DNA of 64,000 bases from Methylococcales bacterium (GTDB lineage Bacteria > Pseudomonadota > Gammaproteobacteria > Methylococcales > Methylomonadaceae), in NCBI GenBank assembly GCA_028712795.1, contig JAQTPT010000002.1, positions 62,001 through 126,000 on the forward strand, in the 5' to 3' direction. A program made the translations under genes and the position numbers. The notes under the pieces are model-generated. The model was given only the letters and a program-made list of their open reading frames with translations. It ran no database searches and was not told the DNA's origin. Of the stretch, positions 49,473 to 60,792 are shown one piece after another; the stretch's first letter is position 1; each line of letters opens with the position of its first letter.

Positions 49473-49529
49473 ATGGGTAGTTGAAGCTTTCCCAATTGAC
49501 GCTTAATCTAGCACAATGCTGCAAGCGTG

Positions 49530-49613
49530 ACGGGGTTTGCAACCCCGTTACTCACATTTTGAAAGCTATTGAGATCTTCAAACGCTCCGGTCGGGGCTAC
49601 AAACCCCGACCGG
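49530..49613. repeat. Pair of GC-rich palindromes upstream of cas1
   Basis: ACGGGGTT-TGC-AACCCCGT (49530-49548) and CCGGTCGGGG-CTACAAA-CCCCGACCGG (49587-49613). Both share a GGGGTTTG-type centre and look like members of one dispersed palindrome family. They could also act as terminators of the toxin unit in either direction. The remainder of 49409-49779 is AT-rich and holds the cas1 promoter region. Confidence 0.65.
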
Positions 49614-49779
49614 CATCGTACGAAAGACACGAACAATACCCGTAAAATTTTTGCTGAGCGTTCATGAGTCGTTGCTGATTATTTGGTGGCTGCATACGCT
49701 TAATTGATCAATGCTATCTTAAAACCTGTCGCTGAAAAAATCACAACCTGTTCTAAAACCGCTTATTGAAGGAATAATT

Positions 49780-50977
<1,198 letters not shown>

Positions 50978-51062
50978 CAATTTAAGGCAAAAAAACGACT
51001 GTTTTTTTGGTGGAAAATGGGAGGCGATTTTTTCGTCTGATTAACAATATGTTATGATCAGT
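50978..51062 (+). promoter_or_regulatory. CRISPR leader
   Basis: 85 AT-rich bases between cas2 and the first repeat, with a 7-base A run and 7-base T run facing each other (AAAAAAACGACTGTTTTTTT) and TATGTTATGAT near the end that could hold a -10 box. The intact repeats start here and the degenerate repeat is at the far end, so new spacers enter at this side and transcription runs on +. Confidence 0.8.
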
Positions 51063-54000
51063 ATGTTCCCCACACCCGTGGGGATGAACCGAATGCATCT
51101 TGATTGAACCAAGAGACATAGTGATGTTCCCCACACCCGTGGGGATGAACCGACCCCTTGAGCCGACTTATCTCCACCCCACACATGTTCCCCACACCCG
51201 TGGGGATGAACCGTATGAATAATCGTACATCAAATGCAGTGTCGAATGTTCCCCACACCCGTGGGGATGAACCGAAATGATGGTCTATGAAAACTCTAAC
51301 GACTGGATGTTCCCCACACCCGTGGGGATGAACCGGCCGCAAGGATAAAGGCGGCCAGGATATGGTGATGTTCCCCACACCCGTGGGGATGAACCGAACT
51401 GGAGCGCCGCTATATGGCGAAAGAAATCATGTTCCCCACACCCGTGGGGATGAACCGTTTATTTGTGTTGCCATGATATTCACCTTTTGATGTTCCCCAC
51501 ACCCGTGGGGATGAACCGAATCAAGTTATTAGCCTGATCCGATAGCAAGTATGTTCCCCACACCCGTGGGGATGAACCGGCTGATTACACGGCTATCCTG
51601 GATACCATGAAATGTTCCCCACACCCGTGGGGATGAACCGGTTTTGCTATTTCCAAGCCAATTAATCAAGCCATGTTCCCCACACCCGTGGGGATGAACC
51701 GCGCACTTTATCCGCTACCGTACAAACTGTAGCATGTTCCCCACACCCGTGGGGATGAACCGTGACGTTTTACCTGACAGCATAAAAAAAATTGATGTTC
51801 CCCACACCCGTGGGGATGAACCGGTGGCAAGAGTGCTTAAAGAGAATCCCGGACTATGTTCCCCACACCCGTGGGGATGAACCGGCGGTCGTCGTTGCTT
51901 TTTTTGAATTCTTCAAAAATGTTCCCCACACCCGTGGGGATGAACCGGAATTGATGGCTAAAGACGGCTGGATTATCAAATGTTCCCCACACCCGTGGGG
52001 ATGAACCGCGCTGGCGTTGTGGCTAACGATGTTTTGATTAATGTTCCCCACACCCGTGGGGATGAACCGATGTGACGGTCGCTGTTCCGCAAACGACTGA
52101 AATGTTCCCCACACCCGTGGGGATGAACCGCATTGGAGTTGCAGCAGCAGCAATACCGAATGTTCCCCACACCCGTGGGGATGAACCGTTAACGACATTC
52201 CGGCTCAAGACAAAGAATTTATGTTCCCCACACCCGTGGGGATGAACCGCGTGACAAATTACTTGCACAACATATTACTAAATGTTCCCCACACCCGTGG
52301 GGATGAACCGCGCGACGAGCTACTTAACTGTATTAACCTATTATGTTCCCCACACCCGTGGGGATGAACCGTTAAAAAGTTTGGGATTAGATAAAATTAG
52401 AGGATGTTCCCCACACCCGTGGGGATGAACCGAAAATCTGACGATCTTTAACACGGCACAGTTGATGTTCCCCACACCCGTGGGGATGAACCGTTATTAA
52501 AAATAATAAAAAGCATGCTGAAAAAATGTTCCCCACACCCGTGGGGATGAACCGTAGCTCGTCGCGCTGGAGGCGCGCCGACGAGCATGTTCCCCACACC
52601 CGTGGGGATGAACCGTCAATTTGTGCCAGTTCCCATGATGACCAGTCATGTTCCCCACACCCGTGGGGATGAACCGCCTATGTAATTGTGAATCGTGCCG
52701 GGACAACCATGTTCCCCACACCCGTGGGGATGAACCGACAATAGACAACATCGTTATAATGTCATCTGTATGTTCCCCACACCCGTGGGGATGAACCGTT
52801 TACCCCTCGATAAGTAAACGGCCGGTTATCATGTTCCCCACACCCGTGGGGATGAACCAGTGACATGCCTTTTGCGCACGCCTGTGCCGCTATGTTCCCC
52901 ACACCCGTGGGGATGAACCGTAGTGGTTAAATTCAGGTCGCTTCCCGATACATGTTCCCCACACCCGTGGGGATGAACCGGATAAGAGTACAGGTGAAAA
53001 ACGCAGTGAGACATGTTCCCCACACCCGTGGGGATGAACCGGCACTGGGTTCTGTGAGGAATGCGGCGAAGAAATGTTCCCCACACCCGTGGGGATGAAC
53101 CGTCAAATGCAATCCTGATCTAATGATTTAATTGATGTTCCCCACACCCGTGGGGATGAACCGCGCATGATCTGGAAGTTAAATTGAATAAATTAATGTT
53201 CCCCACACCCGTGGGGATGAACCGTCGTTTTATTGTGCGGTGTATGTTCATCAACTATGTTCCCCACACCCGTGGGGATGAACCGTACGCTGTAAAAATG
53301 GAGCAAAAAAAGGCGCCATGTTCCCCACACCCGTGGGGATGAACCGGCTTCTCTGAAAAGATTACAAATGATGATGCTATGTTCCCCACACCCGTGGGGA
53401 TGAACCGCCTTGGATTCTGCAAAACCAATGCCCGGCATTATGTTCCCCACACCCGTGGGGATGAACCGGACGAAGATTGCAGTCAGTCACGCTTTTACGG
53501 ATGTTCCCCACACCCGTGGGGATGAACCGCATCAAATCTAGCTCTGCATAGGATGCTAATTATGTTCCCCACACCCGTGGGGATGAACCGCTGACATTGC
53601 TTCCCAACAGCCATTTATTTTTATGTTCCCCACACCCGTGGGGATGAACCGCAAATACGATGAAAAAACACCGATCATCCCTGATGTTCCCCACACCCGT
53701 GGGGATGAACCGCAACTCAAAACATTAAAAGTAAGGGTACGTGAATGTTCCCCACACCCGTGGGGATGAACCGAAAAATTTTAATAGCTTCTAAAATATT
53801 TTTAGATGTTCCCCACACCCGTGGGGATGAACCGTAGACAATGCGGTAAAATCGCTTGAAACTGATATGTTCCCCACACCCGTGGGGATGAACCGTTCAC
53901 AATCCGCAACAGATTCCTTGCTATCAAATGTTCCCCACACCCGTGGGGATGAACCGCAGCCCCATGACCTAACGTGGAACCTGCATTAATGTTCCCCACA

Positions 54001-54200
54001 CCCGTGGGGATGAACCGCTTATTGGTGGTGTAAATACTTTGATACTCTGATGTTCCCCACACCCGTGGGGATGAACCGGCATGAAGAAAGCTGGTGAGTC
54101 ATGCTCTAAAATGTTCCCCACACCCGTGGGGATGAACCGCTGGAAACCCGGCATTAAACGCATCTGGACAAATGTTCCCCACATCTGTGGGATAGCAAAT
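51063..54200 (+). CRISPR. Type I-E CRISPR array, 52 repeats and 51 spacers
   Basis: The 29-base repeat begins ATGTTCCCCACACCC and ends GTGGGGATGAACCG, with an internal CCCCAC/GTGGGG hairpin for Cas6e. I located every repeat by hand: the first starts at 51063, the period is 61, and the last at 54172 is degenerate (CATCTGTGGGATAGC), which marks the old end. All spacers are 32 bases except spacer 14 (34), spacer 18 (29) and spacer 31 (31). Repeat 30 (52831-52859) ends in A in place of G. No two spacers looked identical. Array length suggests it is or recently was active. Confidence 0.99.
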
Positions 54201-54434
54201 CATAAGCACAATGCCGAAAACAGTTGCTAAAACATCAAGCCTTACTGTCTTTCCCCGTTCGTCTGATTTAGTAGAAAAATCAATGGAGAAAGCCCGTAGC
54301 AATAAGCTTTGGATATCCACAAGTCGCATACTTGAATTTATGCCCTGGGCCGTTACGTGATAAATTGGTATCGAAATTTAATTGACTTGAATAACCAAGG
54401 TAAAATCCAGCTACCCTGATGGCGATCAACAATT

Positions 54435-56168
54435 ATGCAAAATGTAACTACTATGCGGTTGCTCCAAATCCTCTTATTATTCGGGATTGCTTTCACGGTT
54501 TTCGCCAACAATTCCGCTTTCACGGATAATAACTGCAACAGCAAAGATTCAAAGTATTCAAAAAAACCCGAACAACCCGTGCTTGCCGATCAACGCATTG
54601 AGCGCCGCAACACCGCCATTCCTCTTAAAATACCTGACAATTTTCCATTAGGGATTGTGTCGTCAATTCGGATCGATGATTTTTCGCTCTTGAAAAATAC
54701 CGTCATGGAAATTCATATTGCTCACCCCCGCATTGGTGATCTTCTTGTGCAATTGGAATGCCCTAATGGACGAATTGTGACTTTACACAACCGGGAAGGA
54801 GGCCGTAAGAAAAATCTCAATATGACTTACCGCATCAAGGAATGTGAAAATTCACGCGTTGTTGGCAACTGGAAGTTACGGGTAAGCGATAACAGTCAAT
54901 ATGCAAAAGGCAGTTTAATAAGCTGGAAATTAGGCTTCACCGAAGATAAATCGCAAGAACCATTATTCCGTGTCAGTGACGTTAAAGACTGGTATTTAAT
55001 CAGCAACGCCATCACACCGGGGAACAATCGTCTTAACGTGCATATTGACGTTAACGGACAAGTGAAATCGGTGCAGGCTGTTATCGATGGAGGTTCCAGT
55101 CAACCTTTGACTAAAACGGTTAATGCATTTAACGGTACGTTCGATATTTCGCAATTGCCGCCTGGCATTCACACATTATCTCTGTTCGCAGATGGCAGCC
55201 AAGCGCCTTTTGCAAACCTGCATTTCCGTCGCAGCCACCCGCTTTACGTACTTATGACAACAGACTGGGATTCTCCGGACAGCCGGGATTCGATTCTGCG
55301 TTTACATGAAAAGCTGCATACCGAACACCCGGGGCTTAAAATCACCCACTTCTTCGGACCCTATACTTTTACTGACCCAGGCGTTTCGCCGGCGCGTCGT
55401 GCAACCCTTGCCGATTGGCTAATCCGGCTTCGTTCGATTTATCGGGACGAGATAGGTTTGCATATCCATCCCTTCTGTAATTTTGTCGATACCGTGCCCG
55501 GCGTCTCCTGTCGTTTTATGCCGTCTGATAGCTACGACAAAGGCGATGCCACAGGATATACTGTTTTGGTCAGTGCTTATAGCAAAAACGAATTTTTAAA
55601 AATACTGAGGGCGGCCGATGCTCTTTTCACCGCTCACGACTTGGGTAAACCGTCTGCATTCAGAGCAGGAAGCTGGGCGGCCAATGCCGATGTACTAAAA
55701 GCGCTTGCCGAGGATGGTTTCGTGGCTGATAGCAGCGCCAATAACTGGGCGAGAATTGAGGAGTCGCGGCATGACGGCAACGGCCTGCTTTACAAATGGA
55801 ACCGCCAGCATTGGCGGCCCATATCCGATATTTCACAGCCCTATTATCCAAATGCGTCGAATCCTGCGATTGGGGGAAAACCAGCCATTCCGATTCTGGA
55901 AATCCCCGACAACGGCAGCTTGGTGGATTATGTCACCGGCGATGAAATGATTGAAATTTTTAACGTTAACTGGCTTGGGGCTCCGCTGCCTCATCCTGCG
56001 ACTTTCGTTTTGGGTTTCCATCCTGTCAGTTACAGCCCGGGCTTTCACAGTAGAATCGAAAAGATCCTCGCGCACATCGACAGCTACCTTGCGTCGACTG
56101 GCGAAGGGCCTGTCGTGTATGAAACCATCAGCCATATTTCAAACGTTTTTAAAGACTTGCCAAGATAA
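54435..56168 (+). CDS. Exported protein with P/Homo-B domain and deacetylase-like domain
   Basis: 577 residues. Signal peptide (about 7-25; start could also be the ATG at 54453). Residues about 55-170 form a proprotein-convertase P-domain with IPDNFPLGIVSSIRIDD, IAHPRIGDLLVQLECPNGRI and GNWKLRVSDN. A linker domain (about 180-270) leads to a C-terminal domain (about 275-577) with TTDWDSPDS, EIGLHIHPFCNF, SAFRAGSWAANADVLKAL and FVLGFHPVSY, a spacing like NodB polysaccharide deacetylases. No protease domain accompanies the P-domain. Substrate unknown. It stands alone between the array and a - strand ABC gene; the 54201-54434 gap holds nothing recognised. Confidence 0.7.
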   Translation: MQNVTTMRLLQILLLFGIAFTVFANNSAFTDNNCNSKDSKYSKKPEQPVLADQRIERRNTAIPLKIPDNFPLGIVSSIRIDDFSLLKNTVMEIHIAHPRIGDLLVQLECPNGRIVTLHNREGGRKKNLNMTYRIKECENSRVVGNWKLRVSDNSQYAKGSLISWKLGFTEDKSQEPLFRVSDVKDWYLISNAITPGNNRLNVHIDVNGQVKSVQAVIDGGSSQPLTKTVNAFNGTFDISQLPPGIHTLSLFADGSQAPFANLHFRRSHPLYVLMTTDWDSPDSRDSILRLHEKLHTEHPGLKITHFFGPYTFTDPGVSPARRATLADWLIRLRSIYRDEIGLHIHPFCNFVDTVPGVSCRFMPSDSYDKGDATGYTVLVSAYSKNEFLKILRAADALFTAHDLGKPSAFRAGSWAANADVLKALAEDGFVADSSANNWARIEESRHDGNGLLYKWNRQHWRPISDISQPYYPNASNPAIGGKPAIPILEIPDNGSLVDYVTGDEMIEIFNVNWLGAPLPHPATFVLGFHPVSYSPGFHSRIEKILAHIDSYLASTGEGPVVYETISHISNVFKDLPR

Positions 56169-56187
56169 TGTCATCGGTATGGATCAT

Positions 56188-57048
56188 TTATTTCCTAAGC
56201 CGCACGTTCAGCTCAATCAATGAAGTAAGGCTTTCCATCAAACCCGGTAAATAATCGGTCGATAAAATAAATGTCCACAAATACGAAACAATTGCATAAA
56301 TATTGCCCGTAGAAAACTTGTCAACGTCAACGCAGATAAACAGCACAACGACAAAAACAACCATCATAAACAGCTTGGTAATGGTAAAGTTGAAGGCATT
56401 CCATTTTGAAATCCTGGTTTGAGGCGTTACCTGCCGATGATAATAATCGCTAAGAGCGCCGGCATTTTGATCTTCGATTAATCTGAATAAATCTTCACGG
56501 TTATCGTGTAAATCTTTGTGCAGTTGGACCACGTTTTTCCGGTAACGGTTATAGATGCAGGTGATCGGAAAAATAATGGTGAAGCAGATCGCGGCAATGC
56601 GCCAATCGTAATAATACAGCGCAATGATTCCTCCGAAAGTAGCGAAAATTTGCCAAATAATTTCAGGCAAGCGGTCTTTCAAAAAAGCGGCGTATTCTTT
56701 TGCCAGTTCAGCGCGGGCCAGTGTTCTGGAAGGCAGGCAGCCATTTATCGTTGAGCTCGAAATTACTTCACCGGCAATGTCGACATAGAATTTTGAAAAT
56801 ATCTTTCCACTGTAAAACCGGCTTAACGCGCCTCCCAATGTGTTCAGTAAATAGATACCGATCCACACAGCCAAGGGAAAAACATAGTTCATTTTTAAGT
56901 CATCGTTATAAAACCTGTCGATGAGCGCATCCAGCAGCCTGCCAAAAAAAGTAGGTTCTAAAATCCAGCTAAAGTTTTCAATGACTAAAAAAAACACCAC
57001 CATGGAAACTCCAAAAGCGTGCTTTTTCATAATCGATTTCAAATTCAT
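56188..57048 (-). CDS. ABC transporter transmembrane domain protein without ATPase domain
   Basis: 286 residues. It resembles the six-helix membrane half of type IV exporters: hydrophobic segments near 12-32, 55-75, 130-165, 225-250 and 250-270, with cytosolic loops such as NRYRKNVVQLHKDLHDNREDLFRLIEDQ. There is no Walker A or signature motif, and no ABC ATPase gene follows in the window, so it would need a partner from elsewhere or is a truncated exporter. Its 3' end converges on the P-domain gene. Confidence 0.65.
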   Translation of the reverse strand: MNLKSIMKKHAFGVSMVVFFLVIENFSWILEPTFFGRLLDALIDRFYNDDLKMNYVFPLAVWIGIYLLNTLGGALSRFYSGKIFSKFYVDIAGEVISSSTINGCLPSRTLARAELAKEYAAFLKDRLPEIIWQIFATFGGIIALYYYDWRIAAICFTIIFPITCIYNRYRKNVVQLHKDLHDNREDLFRLIEDQNAGALSDYYHRQVTPQTRISKWNAFNFTITKLFMMVVFVVVLFICVDVDKFSTGNIYAIVSYLWTFILSTDYLPGLMESLTSLIELNVRLRK

Positions 57049-57133
57049 TGCGCGTTGATTTAGATCAAAGCGGCTTGCGCTTTGATGTGACCAGTTACCG
57101 CCACAGTTAACCTAATCAAAACCCGTTCTTTCA

Positions 57134-57616
57134 TCAATGCACAACAATTCTGTCCGGTTTGCCGGAAACACTGACCGGATTGTCACGTAGCGGCGCCACT
57201 TGACCTGTTTCCCTATATTTTTTATAGTCAGAAAGCACTTGAGCATGATCGAATGCCAAAGTCTCGGGTAATTCATCCAGCCTGAACAGGCGGCAATTTT
57301 TTGCGTCATCCGCAGCTACCGGCATCCCCGCCGCCTCGGCCACATAAACCGCCGTCACCGTATGTCCTCGCGAGTCGCGGACGGGATCTGAATAGATTCC
57401 CAGCAAAGCTATCAGATGCACTGCCAGTTGGACTTCTTCCTTAGCCTCGCGCACAGCAGCCTGTTCGACAATTTCGCCAAGATCGACAAAGCCGCCGGGA
57501 ATCGCCCAACCATAGGGCGGATTAGCACGTTCAATCAAAACGATGGGACGGTCAGGAAAATCGATCAGCTCAATAATGGTATCGGCGGCGAGCAAGGGGG
57601 TAATGGGTTTGGGCAT
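57134..57616 (-). CDS. Nudix hydrolase
   Basis: 160 residues. The Nudix box reads [24 protein letters not shown] (about 41-64), matching Gx5Ex7REUxEExGU except that the last Gly is replaced by Gln-Leu. It is preceded by [10 protein letters not shown] as in ADP-ribose and related pyrophosphatases. It hydrolyses a nucleoside diphosphate derivative; substrate not determined. It is 59 bases downstream of lplT on the same strand. Confidence 0.88.
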   Translation of the reverse strand: MPKPITPLLAADTIIELIDFPDRPIVLIERANPPYGWAIPGGFVDLGEIVEQAAVREAKEEVQLAVHLIALLGIYSDPVRDSRGHTVTAVYVAEAAGMPVAADDAKNCRLFRLDELPETLAFDHAQVLSDYKKYRETGQVAPLRDNPVSVSGKPDRIVVH

Positions 57617-57675
57617 AAAATTCTCCGAAAAAAGGAAAGTGGCAGTTCAAAATCCAAAACCGGAAGATTAGTTAT

Positions 57676-58905
57676 CTATTCATCCTGATCATGACCATGT
57701 ATTTTGGCGAGCAAGCCCATTGTAACCGATAAAAATAGCCCAAACACAATCACGATGGTGTTCACCGGAAACCCTGCGTCAATCATTATCGCATAAGCGC
57801 CAAGCATCAATAAAATGCTGAGATTTTCGTTAAAATTTTGCACGGCGATGGAATGACCAGAGCCCATGAGCTGGTGGCCTCGATGCTGTAATAATGCGTT
57901 CATGGGTATCAAAAAGCTGCCTGCCAGTATGCCAACCACTATAAGCATTAGCACCGCCAGCCGCCAATCGTTGACAAACACCATGCCTAATACAACAAAA
58001 CCCATGGCTATTCCCAAGGGCAATACTTTCACGGCATGTTCCAAGGGCACAGCTTTGGCCGCCACCATGGAACCAGCAGCAAGACCCACCGCGACTACGG
58101 CAGTCAATTGAGTTGCTTGCTCCAAATCAAGCTTTAGCGCCACGGCTGCCCAAGCCAGGATAATTAACCGCAAACTCGTTCCCGCCCCCCAAAATAATGA
58201 GGTTACTGCCAGAGACACCTGCCCCAAGGGGTCTTTCCACAACAGCAGGAAGCTTCGCCAAAAATCCGCCAACAGGAATCCTGGCGTCCGCTTCGACAAA
58301 GTATGCTCAACGGGCAGCTTGGGAATATAATAATTGAGAATCGCCGCGACTAAATAAAGGCCAAGAATGACAAAAATCGCAAACTCGGGGGCGGTATCAA
58401 TGCCGGCATTGAACTTAAGCGCACCCAGTTGCTCGACAACTTGATCCTCCACGCGATGACCAATCAATAATCCTCCGAATATTGCGCCCAGAATAATAGC
58501 CCCAACAGTCAGACCTTCCATCCAGCCGTTTGCCCATACTAATCGGCCCGGTGGAAGACATTCGGTCAAAATGCCATATTTAGCCGGCGAGTACATAGCC
58601 GCGCCAATGCCGACAAAGCCATAGGCAAATAGTGGATGCAATCCCAATAGCATGGCTGCGCAACCAACTATCTTGATACTGTTGCTGATGAACATAACCT
58701 GTCCCTTCGGCAGTGCGTCGGAAAACGCGCCAACAAAGGGGGCAAGTATGATAAAGGAGAACACGAAGAATTGTTGCAGGACGGGGATTTGCCAGGAGGG
58801 GGCGTCCAAATTTTTGAGGAGCGCGATGGCAGCGAACAGAAGCGCGTTATCACCCAGTGATGAAAAAAACTGCGCCGCAAGAATGGTGTTAAAACCTCGA
58901 TTCAT
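57676..58905 (-). CDS. lplT: Lysophospholipid transporter LplT (MFS)
   Basis: 409 residues with about 12 transmembrane helices. N-terminus NRGFNTILAAQFFSSLGDNA and motifs ALPKGQVMFISNSIKI, YGILTECLPPGRLVWANGWM and GAIFGGLLIGHRVEDQ agree with LplT. It flips lysophosphatidylethanolamine inward for re-acylation; in E. coli it is next to aas, which is absent here. Confidence 0.9.
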   Translation of the reverse strand: MNRGFNTILAAQFFSSLGDNALLFAAIALLKNLDAPSWQIPVLQQFFVFSFIILAPFVGAFSDALPKGQVMFISNSIKIVGCAAMLLGLHPLFAYGFVGIGAAMYSPAKYGILTECLPPGRLVWANGWMEGLTVGAIILGAIFGGLLIGHRVEDQVVEQLGALKFNAGIDTAPEFAIFVILGLYLVAAILNYYIPKLPVEHTLSKRTPGFLLADFWRSFLLLWKDPLGQVSLAVTSLFWGAGTSLRLIILAWAAVALKLDLEQATQLTAVVAVGLAAGSMVAAKAVPLEHAVKVLPLGIAMGFVVLGMVFVNDWRLAVLMLIVVGILAGSFLIPMNALLQHRGHQLMGSGHSIAVQNFNENLSILLMLGAYAIMIDAGFPVNTIVIVFGLFLSVTMGLLAKIHGHDQDE

Positions 58906-59210
58906 ATCATTATTTGTCCTGTGCCACTATGCGAATGCGTTAATCATTGCACTATAAAATGGTTAATAAGGTTGGTTTTTTGCATCAGCTACTCATTTAA
59001 AATCCTGGCAAACATCAAGGTTTAACCGTTCGCTTACTATTTAAACAGATAGAGGGGATTTATGAATTACTGACAGTTAGATGAGACAACAGTAAGCTTG
59101 TTTTTACCAACAGAAGAGCGGATGACTTACCTTATGCTTGCTCAACTTGAATTAAGAGCCGTTAAATTTTTATTAGCGTTCTACGCAAAGCCGCTTATAA
59201 CTCGGCTATC
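58906..59210. other. Intergenic region between lplT and the LpxH-like gene
   Basis: 305 AT-rich bases. It should contain the lplT promoter and the 3' end of the next - strand gene. I see no gene, clear hairpin or repeat. Confidence 0.5.
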
Positions 59211-59996
59211 TCAATGAACGTCAATTTCCAGGGTTTCTTCATGGGCAATGGCCAACTTAGTCTTATGCCATCTCACAAGCTCCAAGGCTCCATTGAAATG
59301 CTCCACAATGGCTGTGCAGCTTTCCACGAAATCGCCGGTGTTAATATATAAAAACCCGTCTATATCCTTAATTTCCGCATGATGTATATGCCCGCAAATG
59401 ACCCCATCCAGGCTTTGGTCTTTAAGCGTACTAACAATGCTTTCTTCGTAATCGGAAATAAACTGAACCACATTCTTGACTTTAAACTTGACGAAGGCGG
59501 CAAGTGAAAAGTTTGATTGCAGACCGAACCATCGCCTGAATATCCGAAGAAAGCGGTTAACCCAAATTAGAAAGTCATAACCCTCGCTACCTAACTTGGC
59601 CAGCCACTTGTGGCACTGGGCAATTGTGTCGTATTCATCGCCATGGACAATCAGAAACCGCCTGCCGTCGGCTGAAGTATGGACATCTGAATTTTTGACG
59701 ATGATGTCGCCGAAAACATAATTATCGTAATCTCTGACGTTTTCATCATGGTTACCTGGTATATAAATAACCATTGTCCCATGCCTGGCCTTGCGCAAGA
59801 GTTTTTGAATCACCGTATTATGATCCCTTGGCCAATACATTTTTTTGGAAAGCGCCCAAAAGTCAATAATATCGCCCACGAGATAAAGTTTTTCACTCTC
59901 GTTTTGTTTTAGAAAATCGAGTAAAACATCGGCTTGGCATTGCGTGGAACCCAAGTGCAAATCGGAAATCCAGATGGTTCGATAGCTATTATTCAT
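59211..59996 (-). CDS. LpxH-like metallophosphoesterase (UDP-2,3-diacylglucosamine diphosphatase family)
   Basis: 261 residues from the ATG at 59996 (a TTG two codons earlier is possible). Calcineurin-like fold with the metal motifs WISDLHLGS (D-x-H), YLVGDIIDFW (GD), YIPGNHDENV (GNHD), VHGDEYD (H) and CGHIHHAEI (GHxH). It may hydrolyse UDP-diacylglucosamine in lipid A synthesis or be one of the paralogues that lack this activity; length is above that of LpxH (240). Confidence 0.88.
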   Translation of the reverse strand: MNNSYRTIWISDLHLGSTQCQADVLLDFLKQNESEKLYLVGDIIDFWALSKKMYWPRDHNTVIQKLLRKARHGTMVIYIPGNHDENVRDYDNYVFGDIIVKNSDVHTSADGRRFLIVHGDEYDTIAQCHKWLAKLGSEGYDFLIWVNRFLRIFRRWFGLQSNFSLAAFVKFKVKNVVQFISDYEESIVSTLKDQSLDGVICGHIHHAEIKDIDGFLYINTGDFVESCTAIVEHFNGALELVRWHKTKLAIAHEETLEIDVH

Positions 59997-60275
59997 AATC
60001 AAATTTTTAATAGTGAATTACCGGCAAGCGGTGCTTTGGACGACTGCTTAACCAATATTTATGGGGTCACGGCGACCCGCTAAAGCCATTAAAATGTTTT
60101 TGTATCGCCTTGACTTACAGTCGATTATCCAGAAAACCAGGAATAACAAGAACGATCCACGCGACAAGAAAAAAGGGTTATCCAAGTGGAGACAAATATA
60201 AGTTGGATTTTAACTGAAGCACATGAAAGTTTTGTTACAAGATAAAAAACATTCCTTTTAGTTATAAGCCAGCCC

Positions 60276-60728
60276 TTAACCATCCCTACCCGGCGTTCTC
60301 AGAATGAACGTAACTGGACCGTTATTGATCAGTGAAACCCTCATATCCGCGCCAAACAGGCCAAATTGGACATTGGCATAGGTTGCTATTGCGAAGTCTT
60401 GCAGATAGCCAAACAGTTGCAGGCCTTTTTCGGGCGGGGCAGCCGAAATAAAACTGGGTCGGTTGCCTTTCCGGGTATCCGCAGCTAAGGTAAATTGCGG
60501 AACCAGCAACAAGCCCCCGTTAATATCCCGTAAACTGAGATTCATGCGGTCATTGTCGTCGGCAAACACCCGGTAATTGAGAATGCGTTCCAGCAAACGT
60601 TCGGCATCTTTTCGGGTATCTTCTTTTTCCACAGCAACCAGCGCCATAATCCCAGCGTCAATTTTCCCTATCTCCTGATTATTCACAGTCACTCTTGCGG
60701 TGGTTACACGTTGGATTATTGAGATCAT
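60276..60728 (-). CDS. dtd: D-aminoacyl-tRNA deacylase
   Basis: 150 residues from the ATG at 60728; the longer frame upstream is not part of the family. Starts MISIIQRVTTARVTVNNQEI and has the catalytic loop LLVPQFTLAADTRKGNRPSF (SQxT replaced by PQFT) and the Gly-Pro motif NNGPVTFIL. It removes D-amino acids and glycine from mischarged tRNA. It is 64 bases downstream of the ParA gene on the same strand. 59997-60275 holds no gene. Confidence 0.95.
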   Translation of the reverse strand: MISIIQRVTTARVTVNNQEIGKIDAGIMALVAVEKEDTRKDAERLLERILNYRVFADDNDRMNLSLRDINGGLLLVPQFTLAADTRKGNRPSFISAAPPEKGLQLFGYLQDFAIATYANVQFGLFGADMRVSLINNGPVTFILRTPGRDG

Positions 60729-60792
60729 CAGTGTTCTGTTTCCATGAAAACGCTCGCCATGATAAAAACGCTGTAATTTTGAGATAGCCTGT

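Noticed and set aside
51058-54184. Many - strand frames of 60-114 codons through the CRISPR array
   Set aside because: They read the repeat and its complement in several frames (recurring FIPTGVGN, VHPHGCGEH, GSSPRVWGT peptides); they are shadows of the array.
54201-54434. Possible gene on - strand after the array
   Set aside because: A frame with RLVDIQSLLLRAFSIDF runs into the degenerate repeat and has no family features.
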